Part shown: positions 25,655 to 34,283 of the stretch, piece after piece
How positions within the stretch are numbered: the first letter of the stretch is position 1
How the letters are laid out: each line of letters begins with the position of its first letter
Assembly: GCA_017631275.1 (NCBI GenBank)
Contig: JAGBTQ010000026.1
Coordinates: forward strand, 1 to 64,000
From: Alistipes sp.
Lineage (GTDB): Bacteria > Bacteroidota > Bacteroidia > Bacteroidales > Rikenellaceae
Direction: 5' to 3'
Length of the DNA: 64,000 bases
Position numbers and translations under genes: made by a program
Notes under the pieces: generated by a model
Databases searched by the model: none
Told to the model about the DNA's origin: nothing
What the model saw: only the letters and a program-made list of their open reading frames with translations

Positions 25655-27058
25655 ATGAGAACAAAGATTTTATTTAAGCTAAGTATTACGGCATTAGCAA
25701 TCATTGCCTCTGTGGCATGTGAGCCGACTAACGGTAATAACCATGGTGGGTATGACGATGGTGTTGAGCGCCCATACGTCATCGCCTCGGAGGGCGTATT
25801 CTCCAATACAACGACAAATGCTCTGCTCACGGCACCAACCCTCGATAGCGGTGTTGTGGGCATGGATCAGGGCTTGGTTAATGATGGCGCATCGTATTGG
25901 GTCTTTTGGAGAGATAAATACCTCTATGGCCTAACCTACAATCAGGGCAATGCTGGCACAACACGCTCCTACGTGATGAATAGCGATTATACTCTCTCGG
26001 CACGCCCAGCGGAGTATGCCGTAAGACGCTTTACCACTGTTGGCACTTTCGATAAGTATGTCATGACAACATCTACGGGAGATGGCGCTAAGGAGTTTGC
26101 TGACGAGAATGGATACCTACCTAAGACTATCCTTGTGTCGCTGTTAGATGTTGAGAGTGAGGTATATACAACAAACAATACCCTCGAGGAGCACTACCTT
26201 GCCGAGAACTTCTTGGGCAATGGCGAGTATGTGACGCTGGCAGGTATCGAGGAGGTCGATGGCAAGATATTCTCTGCCGCTGTGCCCATGGGTCTTAGTC
26301 AGTATGGCGTGAAGGCAGAAGGTGGCAAGTGGGTACGTGAGGGCTTCGCTGACCTTATTAAGACTGAGGCAGGTGGCTCGGGCAGTGGCTCATATAAGGA
26401 GGGAGAGTTGCAGTGGACTCAGTATCCCGACGAGTGCTGGATAGCCATCTTCGACGACGAGACGCTAAGCCAAAAGCGCCTCTTGCGCACCGACAAGATT
26501 AGCTATGCTGCTGGTCGCAACAAGTCGCAGTACTACCAGATGGTGTGGCGTGCCGAGTCGGGCGATGTATATGTCTTCTCGCCATCGTATGCCAAGACCA
26601 TGGCCGATGAGCGTCAGCGAACAGTGCTCCCTGCGGGCGTGGTGCGCATCAAGGCGGGAAGCCATGAGTTTGATGATAGCTACTATGTAAATATCGAGGC
26701 GCTGGCCGACGGACGTTCGTTTCAGCGTGCATGGTATGTCGGAGGTGATAAGTTCTTGATGCTTATGTACTCCGAGCCTCTTGCTCCAGCAAAGACTATG
26801 GTGGCCAATGAGTTGGCGCTCTTCGATGTTGAGAAGATGACCCTTACGCCTGTTGTTGGGCTTCCTGCCACCGACACAATCTCGGGCTTCGGCAATGCTC
26901 CCTATTCCGAGAATGGCAAAGTATATGTCGCTGTGACCGTGCAGAATGACTATCCAGCAATATATGTCATAAATAGCGAGACTGCCGAGGCTCAAAAGGG
27001 ACTAAGTGTTGAGGCTACAAAGCTTGGAGGCATAGGACGTCTGTCGCCAATAAACTAA
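25655..27058 (+). CDS. DUF4374 lipoprotein, XusB-like
   Basis: 467 residues. Signal ending SVAC with Cys22, then a short Asn/Gly/Asp stretch. The rest is beta-rich with repeated blades typical of a beta-propeller ([49 protein letters not shown] turns near the end). Family: DUF4374, of which XusB of B. thetaiotaomicron is a surface siderophore-binding member. The gene begins 23 bases after the TonB receptor. It probably captures an iron complex at the outer membrane. Ligand specificity cannot be read from sequence. Confidence 0.85.
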   Translation: MRTKILFKLSITALAIIASVACEPTNGNNHGGYDDGVERPYVIASEGVFSNTTTNALLTAPTLDSGVVGMDQGLVNDGASYWVFWRDKYLYGLTYNQGNAGTTRSYVMNSDYTLSARPAEYAVRRFTTVGTFDKYVMTTSTGDGAKEFADENGYLPKTILVSLLDVESEVYTTNNTLEEHYLAENFLGNGEYVTLAGIEEVDGKIFSAAVPMGLSQYGVKAEGGKWVREGFADLIKTEAGGSGSGSYKEGELQWTQYPDECWIAIFDDETLSQKRLLRTDKISYAAGRNKSQYYQMVWRAESGDVYVFSPSYAKTMADERQRTVLPAGVVRIKAGSHEFDDSYYVNIEALADGRSFQRAWYVGGDKFLMLMYSEPLAPAKTMVANELALFDVEKMTLTPVVGLPATDTISGFGNAPYSENGKVYVAVTVQNDYPAIYVINSETAEAQKGLSVEATKLGGIGRLSPIN

Positions 27059-27074
27059 ATTCAAAATAAATCAT

Positions 27075-27082
27075 TACCTTTG
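27075..27082 (+). promoter_or_regulatory. -7-like box TACCTTTG four bases before the PepSY gene start
   Basis: A perfect TAnnTTTG match located four bases before the ATG at 27087. No TTG lies at the usual -33 distance. It could give a leaderless internal transcript of the third operon gene, or be fortuitous. Confidence 0.4.
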
Positions 27083-27086
27083 TGTC

Positions 27087-28196
27087 ATGATTCGTAAACT
27101 ATTTAAACAGCTACATATTTGGCTCTCGATACCCTTGGGTGTTGTTATGTCGATAACCTGCTTCACGGGTGCGGTGCTAATATTCGAGGGGGAGATAACC
27201 CGCTCTATCTATCGTGACGTGTACTATGTCGATGATGTTCGTAGTGCTCCGCTATCGATAGACGAGATTATCGCTGCGGTTGAGCCTACGCTTGTTGAGG
27301 GTCAGAAGATTACGAGCATCACAACCTTCGACGATGCCGAGCGTAGCTACGAGGTTGCACTCTCAGCACCCGATAGTAAGACCCTGCTCGTCGATCAGTA
27401 TTCGGGCGAGATACGTGGCGAGACCCAGAAGATAGAGCTCTTTCGCACAATGTTTCGCATGCATCGCTGGCTTATGGATAGCCGACCCACCGATGGTGGA
27501 GTGTTCTGGGGTAAGCTCATTGTGGGCATCTCGACACTTATGATGGCGCTCGTGATACTTACGGGTATTGTCATCTGGTGGCCTAAGAGCCTTAAGATGT
27601 GGCTTAGTCGCTCGAAGATGTCTTTGCGTCTTGGCTGGCATCGCTTCTGGTACGATATGCATGTGGTGGGCGGAATATATGCGACGCTGCTGCTCCTCGT
27701 CATGGCACTTACGGGCCTCACATGGTCGTTTACGTGGTACAACAAGGGCTTCTATGCTCTCTTTGGTGCTGAGGCTTCTCGCGGTGGTAAGCATGGCTCC
27801 AAGGGCGTGGTGCATGAGGGTGGTGACACCGTAACAGACTATCTGCATTGGCAAGATGTCTATGATAGGCTTGCCGCAGCAAACCCCGATGCCCCGAAGA
27901 TAACTATCGCAGATGGCACCGCCTCTGTAGCCCCAGTAGGCGTGATTAATAAGCGAGCTACGGATAGCTACACCTTCGACACCACTACGGGAGAGATAAT
28001 CTCTGAGGATCTGTATCGCGATAGGGCGAAGAGTCGCAAAATGCGAGGCGTGATATACTCCTTGCATGTGGGCAACTTCGGTGGCATGTTCACCCGTGTG
28101 CTCTGGTTTTTAGCCGCCATGCTCGGTGCAACACTTCCGCTTACGGGCTACTACCTATGGATAAAACGCAAGTTCTTTCGTAAAAACAAAAAATAG
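27087..28196 (+). CDS. PepSY-associated inner membrane protein, XusC-like
   Basis: 369 residues. Four hydrophobic helices: ~12-33 (IWLSIPLGVVMSITCFTGAV), ~143-166 (KLIVGISTLMMALVILTGIV), ~190-212 (MHVVGGIYATLLLLVMALTG) and ~335-358 (VLWFLAAMLGATLPLTGYYLW). PepSY-type periplasmic segments lie between TM1 and TM2 and between TM3 and TM4. Conserved His residues (HIWLSIP, MHRWLMD, YDMHVVGG, LHVGNFGG) match the family, in which they may bind heme or handle electrons. Related proteins (FoxB, PiuB, XusC) help release or reduce ferric siderophores. It ends the operon before a terminator. Confidence 0.9.
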   Translation: MIRKLFKQLHIWLSIPLGVVMSITCFTGAVLIFEGEITRSIYRDVYYVDDVRSAPLSIDEIIAAVEPTLVEGQKITSITTFDDAERSYEVALSAPDSKTLLVDQYSGEIRGETQKIELFRTMFRMHRWLMDSRPTDGGVFWGKLIVGISTLMMALVILTGIVIWWPKSLKMWLSRSKMSLRLGWHRFWYDMHVVGGIYATLLLLVMALTGLTWSFTWYNKGFYALFGAEASRGGKHGSKGVVHEGGDTVTDYLHWQDVYDRLAAANPDAPKITIADGTASVAPVGVINKRATDSYTFDTTTGEIISEDLYRDRAKSRKMRGVIYSLHVGNFGGMFTRVLWFLAAMLGATLPLTGYYLWIKRKFFRKNKK

Positions 28197-28203
28197 TATT
28201 TAG

Positions 28204-28233
28204 AGGGCGAAACGTGGTTTTCGCCCTTTTTTT
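28204..28233 (+). terminator. Rho-independent terminator of the Xus-like operon
   Basis: agggcgaaa pairs with ttttcgccct and the right arm is followed by a T7 run. Confidence 0.92.
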
Positions 28234-28331
28234 ATACGTATATATACCTATCTTGCAATGTTTCAGCAACTAAATCCCTATCTAATACCCCTGCTAAATA
28301 GATAAAAAATAAATGTTTTAGGCAAAAAATA

Positions 28332-28361
28332 TTTGCAGTCACGAAATATTTTATATCTTTG
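28332..28361 (+). promoter_or_regulatory. Promoter: TTTG, 18-base spacer, TATCTTTG
   Basis: TTTG at 28332-28335 and TATCTTTG at 28354-28361, giving a ~70-base leader for the PepSY-like gene at 28437. Confidence 0.8.
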
Positions 28362-28436
28362 CACCGTTAGATTATTGCTAAATTAGATTTGTGCATGATA
28401 TTTGCACAAGGTGTGTAAACAAAAAAATGAGAATAT

Positions 28437-28892
28437 ATGAAAAAGATTTCAACAATTATTTTTGCCCTTATGGTGATGATTTCTCCAGTAATGGCTTCTG
28501 ATAGAGTGATTTTTGACGATGAGCGTCGTATCAACTACTCCGAGCTACCAGCTCAGGCTCAGACATTTATTAAGAGCTATTTCGCTAATGAGCGAGTGTC
28601 GTATGTCGAGCTCGACAAGGGCATCGTATCCGACGAGTATAAGGTCTTGTTCGAGAGTGGCATAAAGCTCGAGTTTGACGGCGCAGGCAACTGGATTGAG
28701 GTGGATTGCCGTCGTGCGGCTGTGCCCGCAGCCATCGTGCCTAAGCAGATTGCAGCCTATGTTGCTGAGCACCACCGCGGCCACACCATCGTGGAGCTTA
28801 AGCGCGAGCGCCACGAGTGGGAGGCGAAGCTAAACAATGGCTACGAACTAAAATTCGATAAGCGTGGCAGACTCACCGACGTTGATGACTAA
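28437..28892 (+). CDS. Secreted PepSY-like protein
   Basis: 151 residues. Signal peptide ~1-20 (cleavage after VMA), then two tandem PepSY-like half-repeats: LPAQAQTFIKSYFANERVSY with LEFDGAGNWIEVDC, and VPKQIAAYVAEHHRGHTIVE with LKFDKRGRLTDVDD. This is the Bacteroidota family often labelled PepSY-like or beta-lactamase-inhibitor-like (DUF2874). Function in the periplasm is not established. It has its own promoter and lies 34 bases before another such gene. Confidence 0.85.
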   Translation: MKKISTIIFALMVMISPVMASDRVIFDDERRINYSELPAQAQTFIKSYFANERVSYVELDKGIVSDEYKVLFESGIKLEFDGAGNWIEVDCRRAAVPAAIVPKQIAAYVAEHHRGHTIVELKRERHEWEAKLNNGYELKFDKRGRLTDVDD

Positions 28893-28926
28893 GCCACTTA
28901 TTAGTAACAACTAAACGACTATAACA

Positions 28927-29415
28927 ATGAAAAAGATACTATTTTTCGTAGCCTCTATCATGGCACTCTTTGCCGTGGGCTGCGACAAGGACTATACCCC
29001 CGATGCGAGCCTCACCACAACATTTTGGCAGGCGTACCCCGATGCTGTAGATGTGGAGTGGGAGCGTGAGCGCAACCATCTCGTTGCTGAGTTTAAGCTC
29101 CCTGGCATCTCTAACGAGTGCGAGGCATGGTTTACCAAGGGTGGCTCATGGGTGCTTACAACCTATAAGATAGCCTACTCATCACTCCCCGATGCAGTAC
29201 GTAACTCTTTCGAGAGCGAGTATGGCTCGATGACCCCCGTAGATAGCGTAACCCACGTTCAGCGTAGCAATGGCGACGACATCTACTTCCTCGAGATTGA
29301 GAGCATTGTCAACGATGAGCTTGTCGATCTCTACTTGGATTACAACGCCACTGGCGAGCTCCTAAGAACATGGGTAGATGTAGAGTACTACGATAATATC
29401 TATTACTACCTTTAA
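28927..29415 (+). CDS. PepSY-like lipoprotein
   Basis: 162 residues. Signal MKKILFFVASIMALFAVGC with Cys19. The mature part again has two PepSY-like halves (FWQAYPDAVDVEWERERNHL with EAWFTKGGSW; LPDAVRNSFESEYGSMTPVD with LYLDYNATGELLRTWVDVEY). It ends in a Tyr-rich stretch, DNIYYYL. It pairs with the 28437 gene and follows the Xus-like operon, so a link to iron or heme handling is possible but unproven. Its TAA stop is the first three bases of structured element copy 2. Confidence 0.83.
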   Translation: MKKILFFVASIMALFAVGCDKDYTPDASLTTTFWQAYPDAVDVEWERERNHLVAEFKLPGISNECEAWFTKGGSWVLTTYKIAYSSLPDAVRNSFESEYGSMTPVDSVTHVQRSNGDDIYFLEIESIVNDELVDLYLDYNATGELLRTWVDVEYYDNIYYYL

Positions 29416-29542
29416 TTTCTTGTGATAAGGGGTCGATTGCGGCCCCTAGAAAAAATGCCACCAATGGGACGTACGTCTAGTACTACCCATCGGTGGCATT
29501 TTTGCCGAGTGTAGCACTCGGCACCCTTCTGACAAGAAATTT
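29413..29542 (+). repeat. Structured intergenic element, copy 2
   Basis: Same layout and almost the same sequence as 22683-22812: inverted ends from TAATTTCTTGT to ACAAGAAATTT and the three internal hairpins. Only two internal bases differ from copy 1 (t to g at 29442, a to g at 29475), plus the last base. It begins at the stop codon of the PepSY-like lipoprotein gene and is likely its terminator. Confidence 0.88.
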
Positions 29543-29588
29543 ATTTCTCGTGATAAGCCCCAAATCTTGGTACTTCTGACAAGAAATA
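29543..29588 (+). repeat. Short derivative of the structured element
   Basis: ATTTCTCGTGATAAG at the left and CTTCTGACAAGAAAT at the right keep the element's ends with one mismatch, but only one internal hairpin (CCAA-atc-TTGG) remains. It sits directly against copy 2, sharing the bases between them. The loop atc equals that of the first hairpin in copy 3. Confidence 0.75.
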
Positions 29589-29752
29589 GTGCGCTGATTG
29601 AGGTGGCAGATTAAGGAGTTTAGTGAATTTAATGAGTTTAGTGATAGCTTTTCCTTAATTTCCTTAATCTCCTTAAATTCCCTAATCTCCCTATTTCAGC
29701 GCTCCCATCTATCCCATTTATCCCATTCGTCCCATCTATCCCATAAATAAAC
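29587..29752. repeat. AGTGCGCTGA motif and 9-base repeat arrays
   Basis: agtgcgctga at 29588-29597 is followed by GAGTTTAGT/GAATTTAAT/GAGTTTAGT (about 29616-29642), then the complementary-type run TTCCTTAAT/TTCCTTAAT/CTCCTTAAA/TTCCCTAAT/CTCCCTATT (29651-29695), then CCCATCTAT/CCCATTTAT/CCCATTCGT/CCCATCTAT (29704-29739). The first two runs can fold back on each other. No gene is present. Confidence 0.7.
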
Positions 29753-29787
29753 CTCGTGCGGAGCCCTCTTGCCTTTGCCCCACTCAC

Positions 29788-29817
29788 AAAAAAAGGTGCC
29801 AATCGGCACCTTTTTTT
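29788..29817. terminator. Bidirectional terminator between convergent genes
   Basis: aaaaaaaggtgcc-aatc-ggcaccttttttt is a perfect 13-bp palindrome with A and T runs on both sides. It lies 6 bases past the stop of the minus-strand gene at 29824 and serves both strands. Confidence 0.93.
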
Positions 29818-29823
29818 GTTCAG

Positions 29824-31767
29824 TTAGCGTTTCAAGTTCAGCATCTTGATTGCTGGCTCTGCCTGAACCTCAGGCTCTAAGCCGAGCTTGTCGAGAAGCT
29901 CACCAATATCGCGGCTTGCCTGACTATTGAGCGAGAAGGAGAATGGCTCAGAGACATACATCTCGCTAAAGTTGCCCTTGTAGTCCATAGCCACGGCGCA
30001 CATGATATAGAGCACGTCGTCCTCGCCAACAAAGAGGCATGAGCGAGGTGTGTCGTATGAGCATACGTCGGCCTTAATCTCCTCCATGTTAGCTGTAACG
30101 AGGTAGCTTGCCTTATAGGTGTTCATAAAGACTCTGCCCTCGTTGTTTGCTGTCTCGATCTCGGCACACATAGCATACCAGCCCATATTCTCAAACTGGC
30201 CGTAGTTGTAGTAGGTGTCGGGCATTGCTGCCTCAAGCTCCTTGAGGCTATATGGTGCGGTGATGTTCACGCCGAGCACCTCATTTTCGCACACGCCCTC
30301 CTCCTCGGTCTTAAACTCGTAGCTAAAGAGGTCGGTGGTCACCACGCCGCCATAGTAGCCAAATGCCAAGGCCACATACTCGGTGTTAGGCTCAAGACCG
30401 ATAATCGTAGTCTCGATATTGCCTCGATAGGTGTTGCCACTAAGGTCGTAGCCAAGCAACCACGTGATGATATCCTTATTATCGGTATATGGCACGTCGC
30501 TCTTTCTGAGGAATGTTGCCACATAGGGCTCCTCCTCTGTTGTAGGTGTTATGTAGATGTCGGCAACACGTACATAGCAGTTCTCCACCTTGATGTCGAT
30601 TTGCATATCCGATGGCTTCACCTCCTCGGTTTGGAAGTGTGCTAAGTATGGGCGTGTGGTCACCTGTGGTAGTCCGTCCACCATCTCGATGCCGTAGAAT
30701 ACCATGCAATACTTGGTGTTCGACTTTTTCACCTCTGAGTAGCTGTCGGGGCCCTGAAGACACATTAGCTCCATGAGCTGCTCGGCGCTATATCCCGACT
30801 GCATATATAGGGTGATGGTGCTAATCCAGTCGTTTGCCACCTGCTTGCAGTATGCCTCGTCGGGTGTCTCGCCCTCGGCACGATACATGTAGTCGCCCTC
30901 GGCATAGATGTCGATAAAGTACTTACCCTCCCAATCCACGGGGCTAAACTCGTATGTTGCCTTTGGGCCGTCCACGGTGATATTCACGTCAAACTCGATA
31001 TCGGCGAATACGTGTGTAGGCAGAATAATCGTGTCGTGCCATACGGCAGATGCTAATGAATATTCCTGGCCATCCTCCGAAAACTCTACGGCATAGGCAT
31101 ATATGACATACTCTCTGTCGGGTACCATGCCTGTCCATGTTACGCTTGTCTCGTCGGTGAAGGCAATCTGGTTGAGATACATGAACTTTTCGAGGTTTGT
31201 TGCGCCATAGTCTTCTGCCCACTTAGTATATGTGTTGTAGTCGTCCTGGAAGAGCTCCTTCTCGTTGGTAATGCCTGCCGCGAGGAAGTAGCTCACCTCC
31301 GACATATATACGATATATGGAATTTCGGGATCCGATGGGGTGATTGTCGTTGTGCAGCTTGTCGATTTGATGTCGCTAACCTCGATGTTGAACGTCACAG
31401 CGTCGTTCGCCTGTTGCGTAACCTTGATAATCTGCATGCTTAGGTTAGGATAGCGCACGGCGATGTTAGCGTTGCGCTCCTTGTTCGTAAAGTTCTTGTC
31501 GCAGGTGAAGAGTATCTGGCTACTCTCGGTGCGTAGGTTTTCGAGCCATGTGGCGTCGCTCTCTAAAGCGATGTCGATGCCGTTGATGCCATTCTCGATG
31601 GTGTAGCCTATGCTCTGCTCGCCGCCGTTGCCATCAATTGTGAGCTCTGTTTTCTCGAGCTTCACAGCAAGCTCGGTGCTTGGCTCGTCGATGATAGGTG
31701 GCTCATTACATGCAACAACACACATCGTACACGCCAGCATTATAAAAAGCTTAGTAAAAATTCTCAT
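29824..31767 (-). CDS. BACON and beta-sandwich surface lipoprotein (paralogue family, member D)
   Basis: 647 residues from MRIFTKLFIMLACTMC; the in-frame ATG at 31797 falls inside the promoter, so it is not used. Lipobox VVAC gives Cys20. A BACON-like domain at about 33-120 (GNGGEQSIGYTIENG, ATWLENLRTES, IIKVTQQAND) precedes beta-sandwich modules with YIVYMSEVSYF, ITPSDPEIPY and TEYVALAFGYYGGVVTTDLFSYEFKT. It ends with DIGELLDKLGLEPEVQAE and IKMLNLKR. It shares module signatures with members A-C and with the divergent gene at 31979. Function unknown, probably surface exposed. Confidence 0.85.
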   Translation of the reverse strand: MRIFTKLFIMLACTMCVVACNEPPIIDEPSTELAVKLEKTELTIDGNGGEQSIGYTIENGINGIDIALESDATWLENLRTESSQILFTCDKNFTNKERNANIAVRYPNLSMQIIKVTQQANDAVTFNIEVSDIKSTSCTTTITPSDPEIPYIVYMSEVSYFLAAGITNEKELFQDDYNTYTKWAEDYGATNLEKFMYLNQIAFTDETSVTWTGMVPDREYVIYAYAVEFSEDGQEYSLASAVWHDTIILPTHVFADIEFDVNITVDGPKATYEFSPVDWEGKYFIDIYAEGDYMYRAEGETPDEAYCKQVANDWISTITLYMQSGYSAEQLMELMCLQGPDSYSEVKKSNTKYCMVFYGIEMVDGLPQVTTRPYLAHFQTEEVKPSDMQIDIKVENCYVRVADIYITPTTEEEPYVATFLRKSDVPYTDNKDIITWLLGYDLSGNTYRGNIETTIIGLEPNTEYVALAFGYYGGVVTTDLFSYEFKTEEEGVCENEVLGVNITAPYSLKELEAAMPDTYYNYGQFENMGWYAMCAEIETANNEGRVFMNTYKASYLVTANMEEIKADVCSYDTPRSCLFVGEDDVLYIMCAVAMDYKGNFSEMYVSEPFSFSLNSQASRDIGELLDKLGLEPEVQAEPAIKMLNLKR

Positions 31768-31794
31768 AGTCTTGGTTGGTTTTATTTCTTTATG

Positions 31795-31825
31795 CAAATA
31801 TATTATTTTTATTGTTATCTTCCAA
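31795..31825 (-). promoter_or_regulatory. Promoter of member D: TTG, 20-base spacer, TATATTTG
   Basis: On the minus strand TTG (31825-31823) and TATATTTG (31802-31795). The box ends 27 bases before the ATG. Confidence 0.77.
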
Positions 31826-31864
31826 ATCTTTGATGTAGTGTAGCAAAAAAAGGGAAATTTTGTG

Positions 31865-31893
31865 TTGATATTTGCATTTTATTACTATATTTG
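31865..31893 (+). promoter_or_regulatory. Promoter of member E: TTG, 18-base spacer, TATATTTG
   Basis: TTG at 31865-31867 and TATATTTG at 31886-31893, with an A/T-only leader of about 80 bases. It faces away from the member D promoter; the two -7 boxes are 83 bases apart. Confidence 0.77.
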
Positions 31894-31978
31894 TCACTTG
31901 AAGAGATAGTTTTTATTTAAAAATTTAAAAAACAGAAAATAAAATATATTTTATTATAACCTAAATTTCAATCAAAAC

Positions 31979-34060
31979 ATGAGAACATTCAAGAATTTGT
32001 TGTGGGCAATTTTGCCTATCTTCGCCTTGACATTCGCAGTTGGTTGTGAGGATCCTCAGTCGGGTGTTGACCAGCCAAACGTAGTTAAGGATTCAACAAT
32101 CAAGCTCAGTAAGACTACCGTGAACGTTGGTGTTGCTGGTGGTACAACTCTTATTGAGTACACTATCGAGAACGCACACGCAGGTGAGAAGATCTCTGCT
32201 GAGGCTTCTGAGTCATGGGTTAATAACTTTAACTATGGTATCACTGGTGCTCTTGGCTTCAATGTTGACGCTAACACAGGTTCTGAGGAGCGTCAGTGCT
32301 TGGTAACAGTTAAGTATCGCTATGCTGAGGACGCAGTATTCGTTGTAAAGCAGGGTGCTAAGACTGATGCTGGCTTTGCGTTGGAGAACGTTCAGACAGA
32401 GTTGTTTAGCTACACTGTTGATGTTATCCCATCAAACAAGACTATGCCATACATCATGGGTTCTGCTTCACTCGACTACATCGTTGATTCGGGCTTCGAG
32501 ACTGACGAGGACTTCTATCAGGACGACTATGCATACTTCGAGTGGCTTGGTAGCTTCTATGGCCAGTCTGCAGCTCAGATCATTCAGGAGCGTGCTAAGA
32601 TTGGTGACTACCGTGGTCAGACTGTAGGTAAGGGTGCTTCAGGTGTTACTTACAAGTTCTACTGCTACTATGTAGATCTCGCAACAGGTGCTCTTGCTTC
32701 TGACATCTCTTTCTTCCCAATCACTACAGCAAAGCCTGAGAGAAATGGCGCAACATTCACAGCTGAGTACGAGGTTGATGGCCCTGCTGTATATGCAAAC
32801 GTAACTCCTGTTGGTGGCTACGAGGGTGCATACTACTTCGATATGCTCAACGGCCTTATGGTTGATTACTATCTCGAGGCATATGGCGAGTTCCTTAAGA
32901 CTCCTGCTGAGGTTGCTGAGTTCTGGTGGTCAAATGCTGTTCAAGAGATGATGTTCCAGAGCCAGGGCGGCATGTCTGGTTCAGCAATCGTTGAAACATA
33001 CAACTGCCAGGGTACTTGGAGCGATGGTACACCACGTAGCGAGTACGAGTTCGAGCTTTTGGCTAACCACACTTACTATCTCTTCGCATTTGCAATGGAC
33101 GAGAATGGTCTTTGCTGCTCAGAGCCTTTCATCCAGGAGGTAAAGACTGGTTCAGTGGAGATGTCGGATAACGTGATTACTGCATCAGTATCTAATATCG
33201 CTGCTCAGTCTGCAACAATCTCGTTCACAACAACTAACGACGATTACTATATCGCAGGTTGGGAGAAGGCCTCTGATTGGGCAACTTATGGCAACACAGA
33301 TGCTGAGCGTCAGAAGTACTTGCTCGAGAACCTCTCTTACGAGTTGCTTTCTGGCGACTACTCTCAGGGTATCATCGGTCTTGAGCCAAACACTGACTAT
33401 GTGCTCTACGCATTCGGTTCACGTGGTGGTGTAGCAACAACTTCTTCTATCTCAACTGCTAATTTCACTACTCGTAGCATCTCAGGTGGTGCCGCTTCAA
33501 TCGAGATTATCGACCGTGGCTACTTCGTAGCACACGATGTTGCTCAGCTTCCTGGCTTCGAGTATTTCGGCTCAGATTACTACGCAGGTAAGCTTATCCG
33601 TCCTCTTGACTTTAAGATTACTGGCGAGTGGTCAGCTTTCTTTATTGCGTCTTGGAATTGGACAGGTCGTCACGAGTCAGAGTATTACAACGATAAGCAG
33701 TATCGCGATGGTCTTGTATGGGAAATTGATCAGCATGGCTCAATGAATACTGACAAGACATATACTGTACTTGATATTGATAGTCACTATATATTTGCAG
33801 CATTGGTTATTGATACTAATGGTGACTATAGCGATATTACTAAGCTTGATGTTCGCACATCTTATGATGGTGCTAATGATAATGTTCAGGAGTATGCTGA
33901 CTGGTGGAATGGCACTAACGATGGTCCAAGCCTTCAGAGCCTAAGCACAAAGCCACTCTTCACAAAGAAGGCTGTTCGTGGTGTAAAGTACTCTCAGGCA
34001 GAGAGTGTTGAGGCTGAGCGTCAGATGGTTGCTCACGACGAGATGATTGTTAAGCGCTAA
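31979..34060 (+). CDS. BACON and beta-sandwich surface lipoprotein (paralogue family, member E)
   Basis: 693 residues. Signal ending FAVGC with Cys23. BACON-like domain ~40-125 (GVAGGTTLIEYTIENAHAGE, WVNNFNYGITG, EERQCLVTVKYRYA). Modules follow with DVIPSNKTMPYIMGSASLDY, YYFDMLNGLMVDYYLE and TDYVLYAFGSRGGVATTSS. The end is DEMIVKR, like LNLKR of member D. Member D shares the order BACON, YIVYMSEV-type module and the PNTEYVALAFG-type module, so D and E are divergently transcribed paralogues. Codon use is of the highly expressed type. Function unknown. Confidence 0.85.
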   Translation: MRTFKNLLWAILPIFALTFAVGCEDPQSGVDQPNVVKDSTIKLSKTTVNVGVAGGTTLIEYTIENAHAGEKISAEASESWVNNFNYGITGALGFNVDANTGSEERQCLVTVKYRYAEDAVFVVKQGAKTDAGFALENVQTELFSYTVDVIPSNKTMPYIMGSASLDYIVDSGFETDEDFYQDDYAYFEWLGSFYGQSAAQIIQERAKIGDYRGQTVGKGASGVTYKFYCYYVDLATGALASDISFFPITTAKPERNGATFTAEYEVDGPAVYANVTPVGGYEGAYYFDMLNGLMVDYYLEAYGEFLKTPAEVAEFWWSNAVQEMMFQSQGGMSGSAIVETYNCQGTWSDGTPRSEYEFELLANHTYYLFAFAMDENGLCCSEPFIQEVKTGSVEMSDNVITASVSNIAAQSATISFTTTNDDYYIAGWEKASDWATYGNTDAERQKYLLENLSYELLSGDYSQGIIGLEPNTDYVLYAFGSRGGVATTSSISTANFTTRSISGGAASIEIIDRGYFVAHDVAQLPGFEYFGSDYYAGKLIRPLDFKITGEWSAFFIASWNWTGRHESEYYNDKQYRDGLVWEIDQHGSMNTDKTYTVLDIDSHYIFAALVIDTNGDYSDITKLDVRTSYDGANDNVQEYADWWNGTNDGPSLQSLSTKPLFTKKAVRGVKYSQAESVEAERQMVAHDEMIVKR

Positions 34061-34111
34061 TCATTATCGCAACAACAAAAGGGCTCTGAGCCCGAGTAGT
34101 TGTTACAAAGC

Positions 34112-34150
34112 AAATGGGATTGCTCCACATGGGGTAATCCCATTTTTTTG
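34112..34150 (+). terminator. Rho-independent terminator after member E
   Basis: aaatgggatt pairs perfectly with aatcccattt, loop gctccacatggggt, followed by TTTTTTG. Confidence 0.9.
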
Positions 34151-34226
34151 TGTGGACTATACTAAGTATGTGTAGGTAGATATGTAAATTTTTGTAAAAA
34201 TGTGATAAAAATAAAATTTTTATTAG

Positions 34227-34234
34227 TACTTTTG
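34227..34234 (+). promoter_or_regulatory. -7 box TACTTTTG of the OmpA-family gene
   Basis: A TAnnTTTG match 49 bases before the ATG at 34284, inside an A/T-rich stretch. No convincing -33 TTG is seen. Confidence 0.55.
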
Positions 34235-34283
34235 TTCTAATATTCGTGTACTAACAATATTAACAAACAAAAATAGACTAACT

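Noticed and set aside
27363..28067. 234-residue minus-strand ORF opposite the PepSY gene
   Set aside because: It is a shadow frame of a well-supported membrane protein gene, with no family features.
22683..29588. Insertion sequence or MITE with a known transposase
   Set aside because: Inverted ends exist, but no transposase ORF lies in the window and no target-site duplication is convincing. A non-autonomous origin cannot be excluded and is discussed as a finding.
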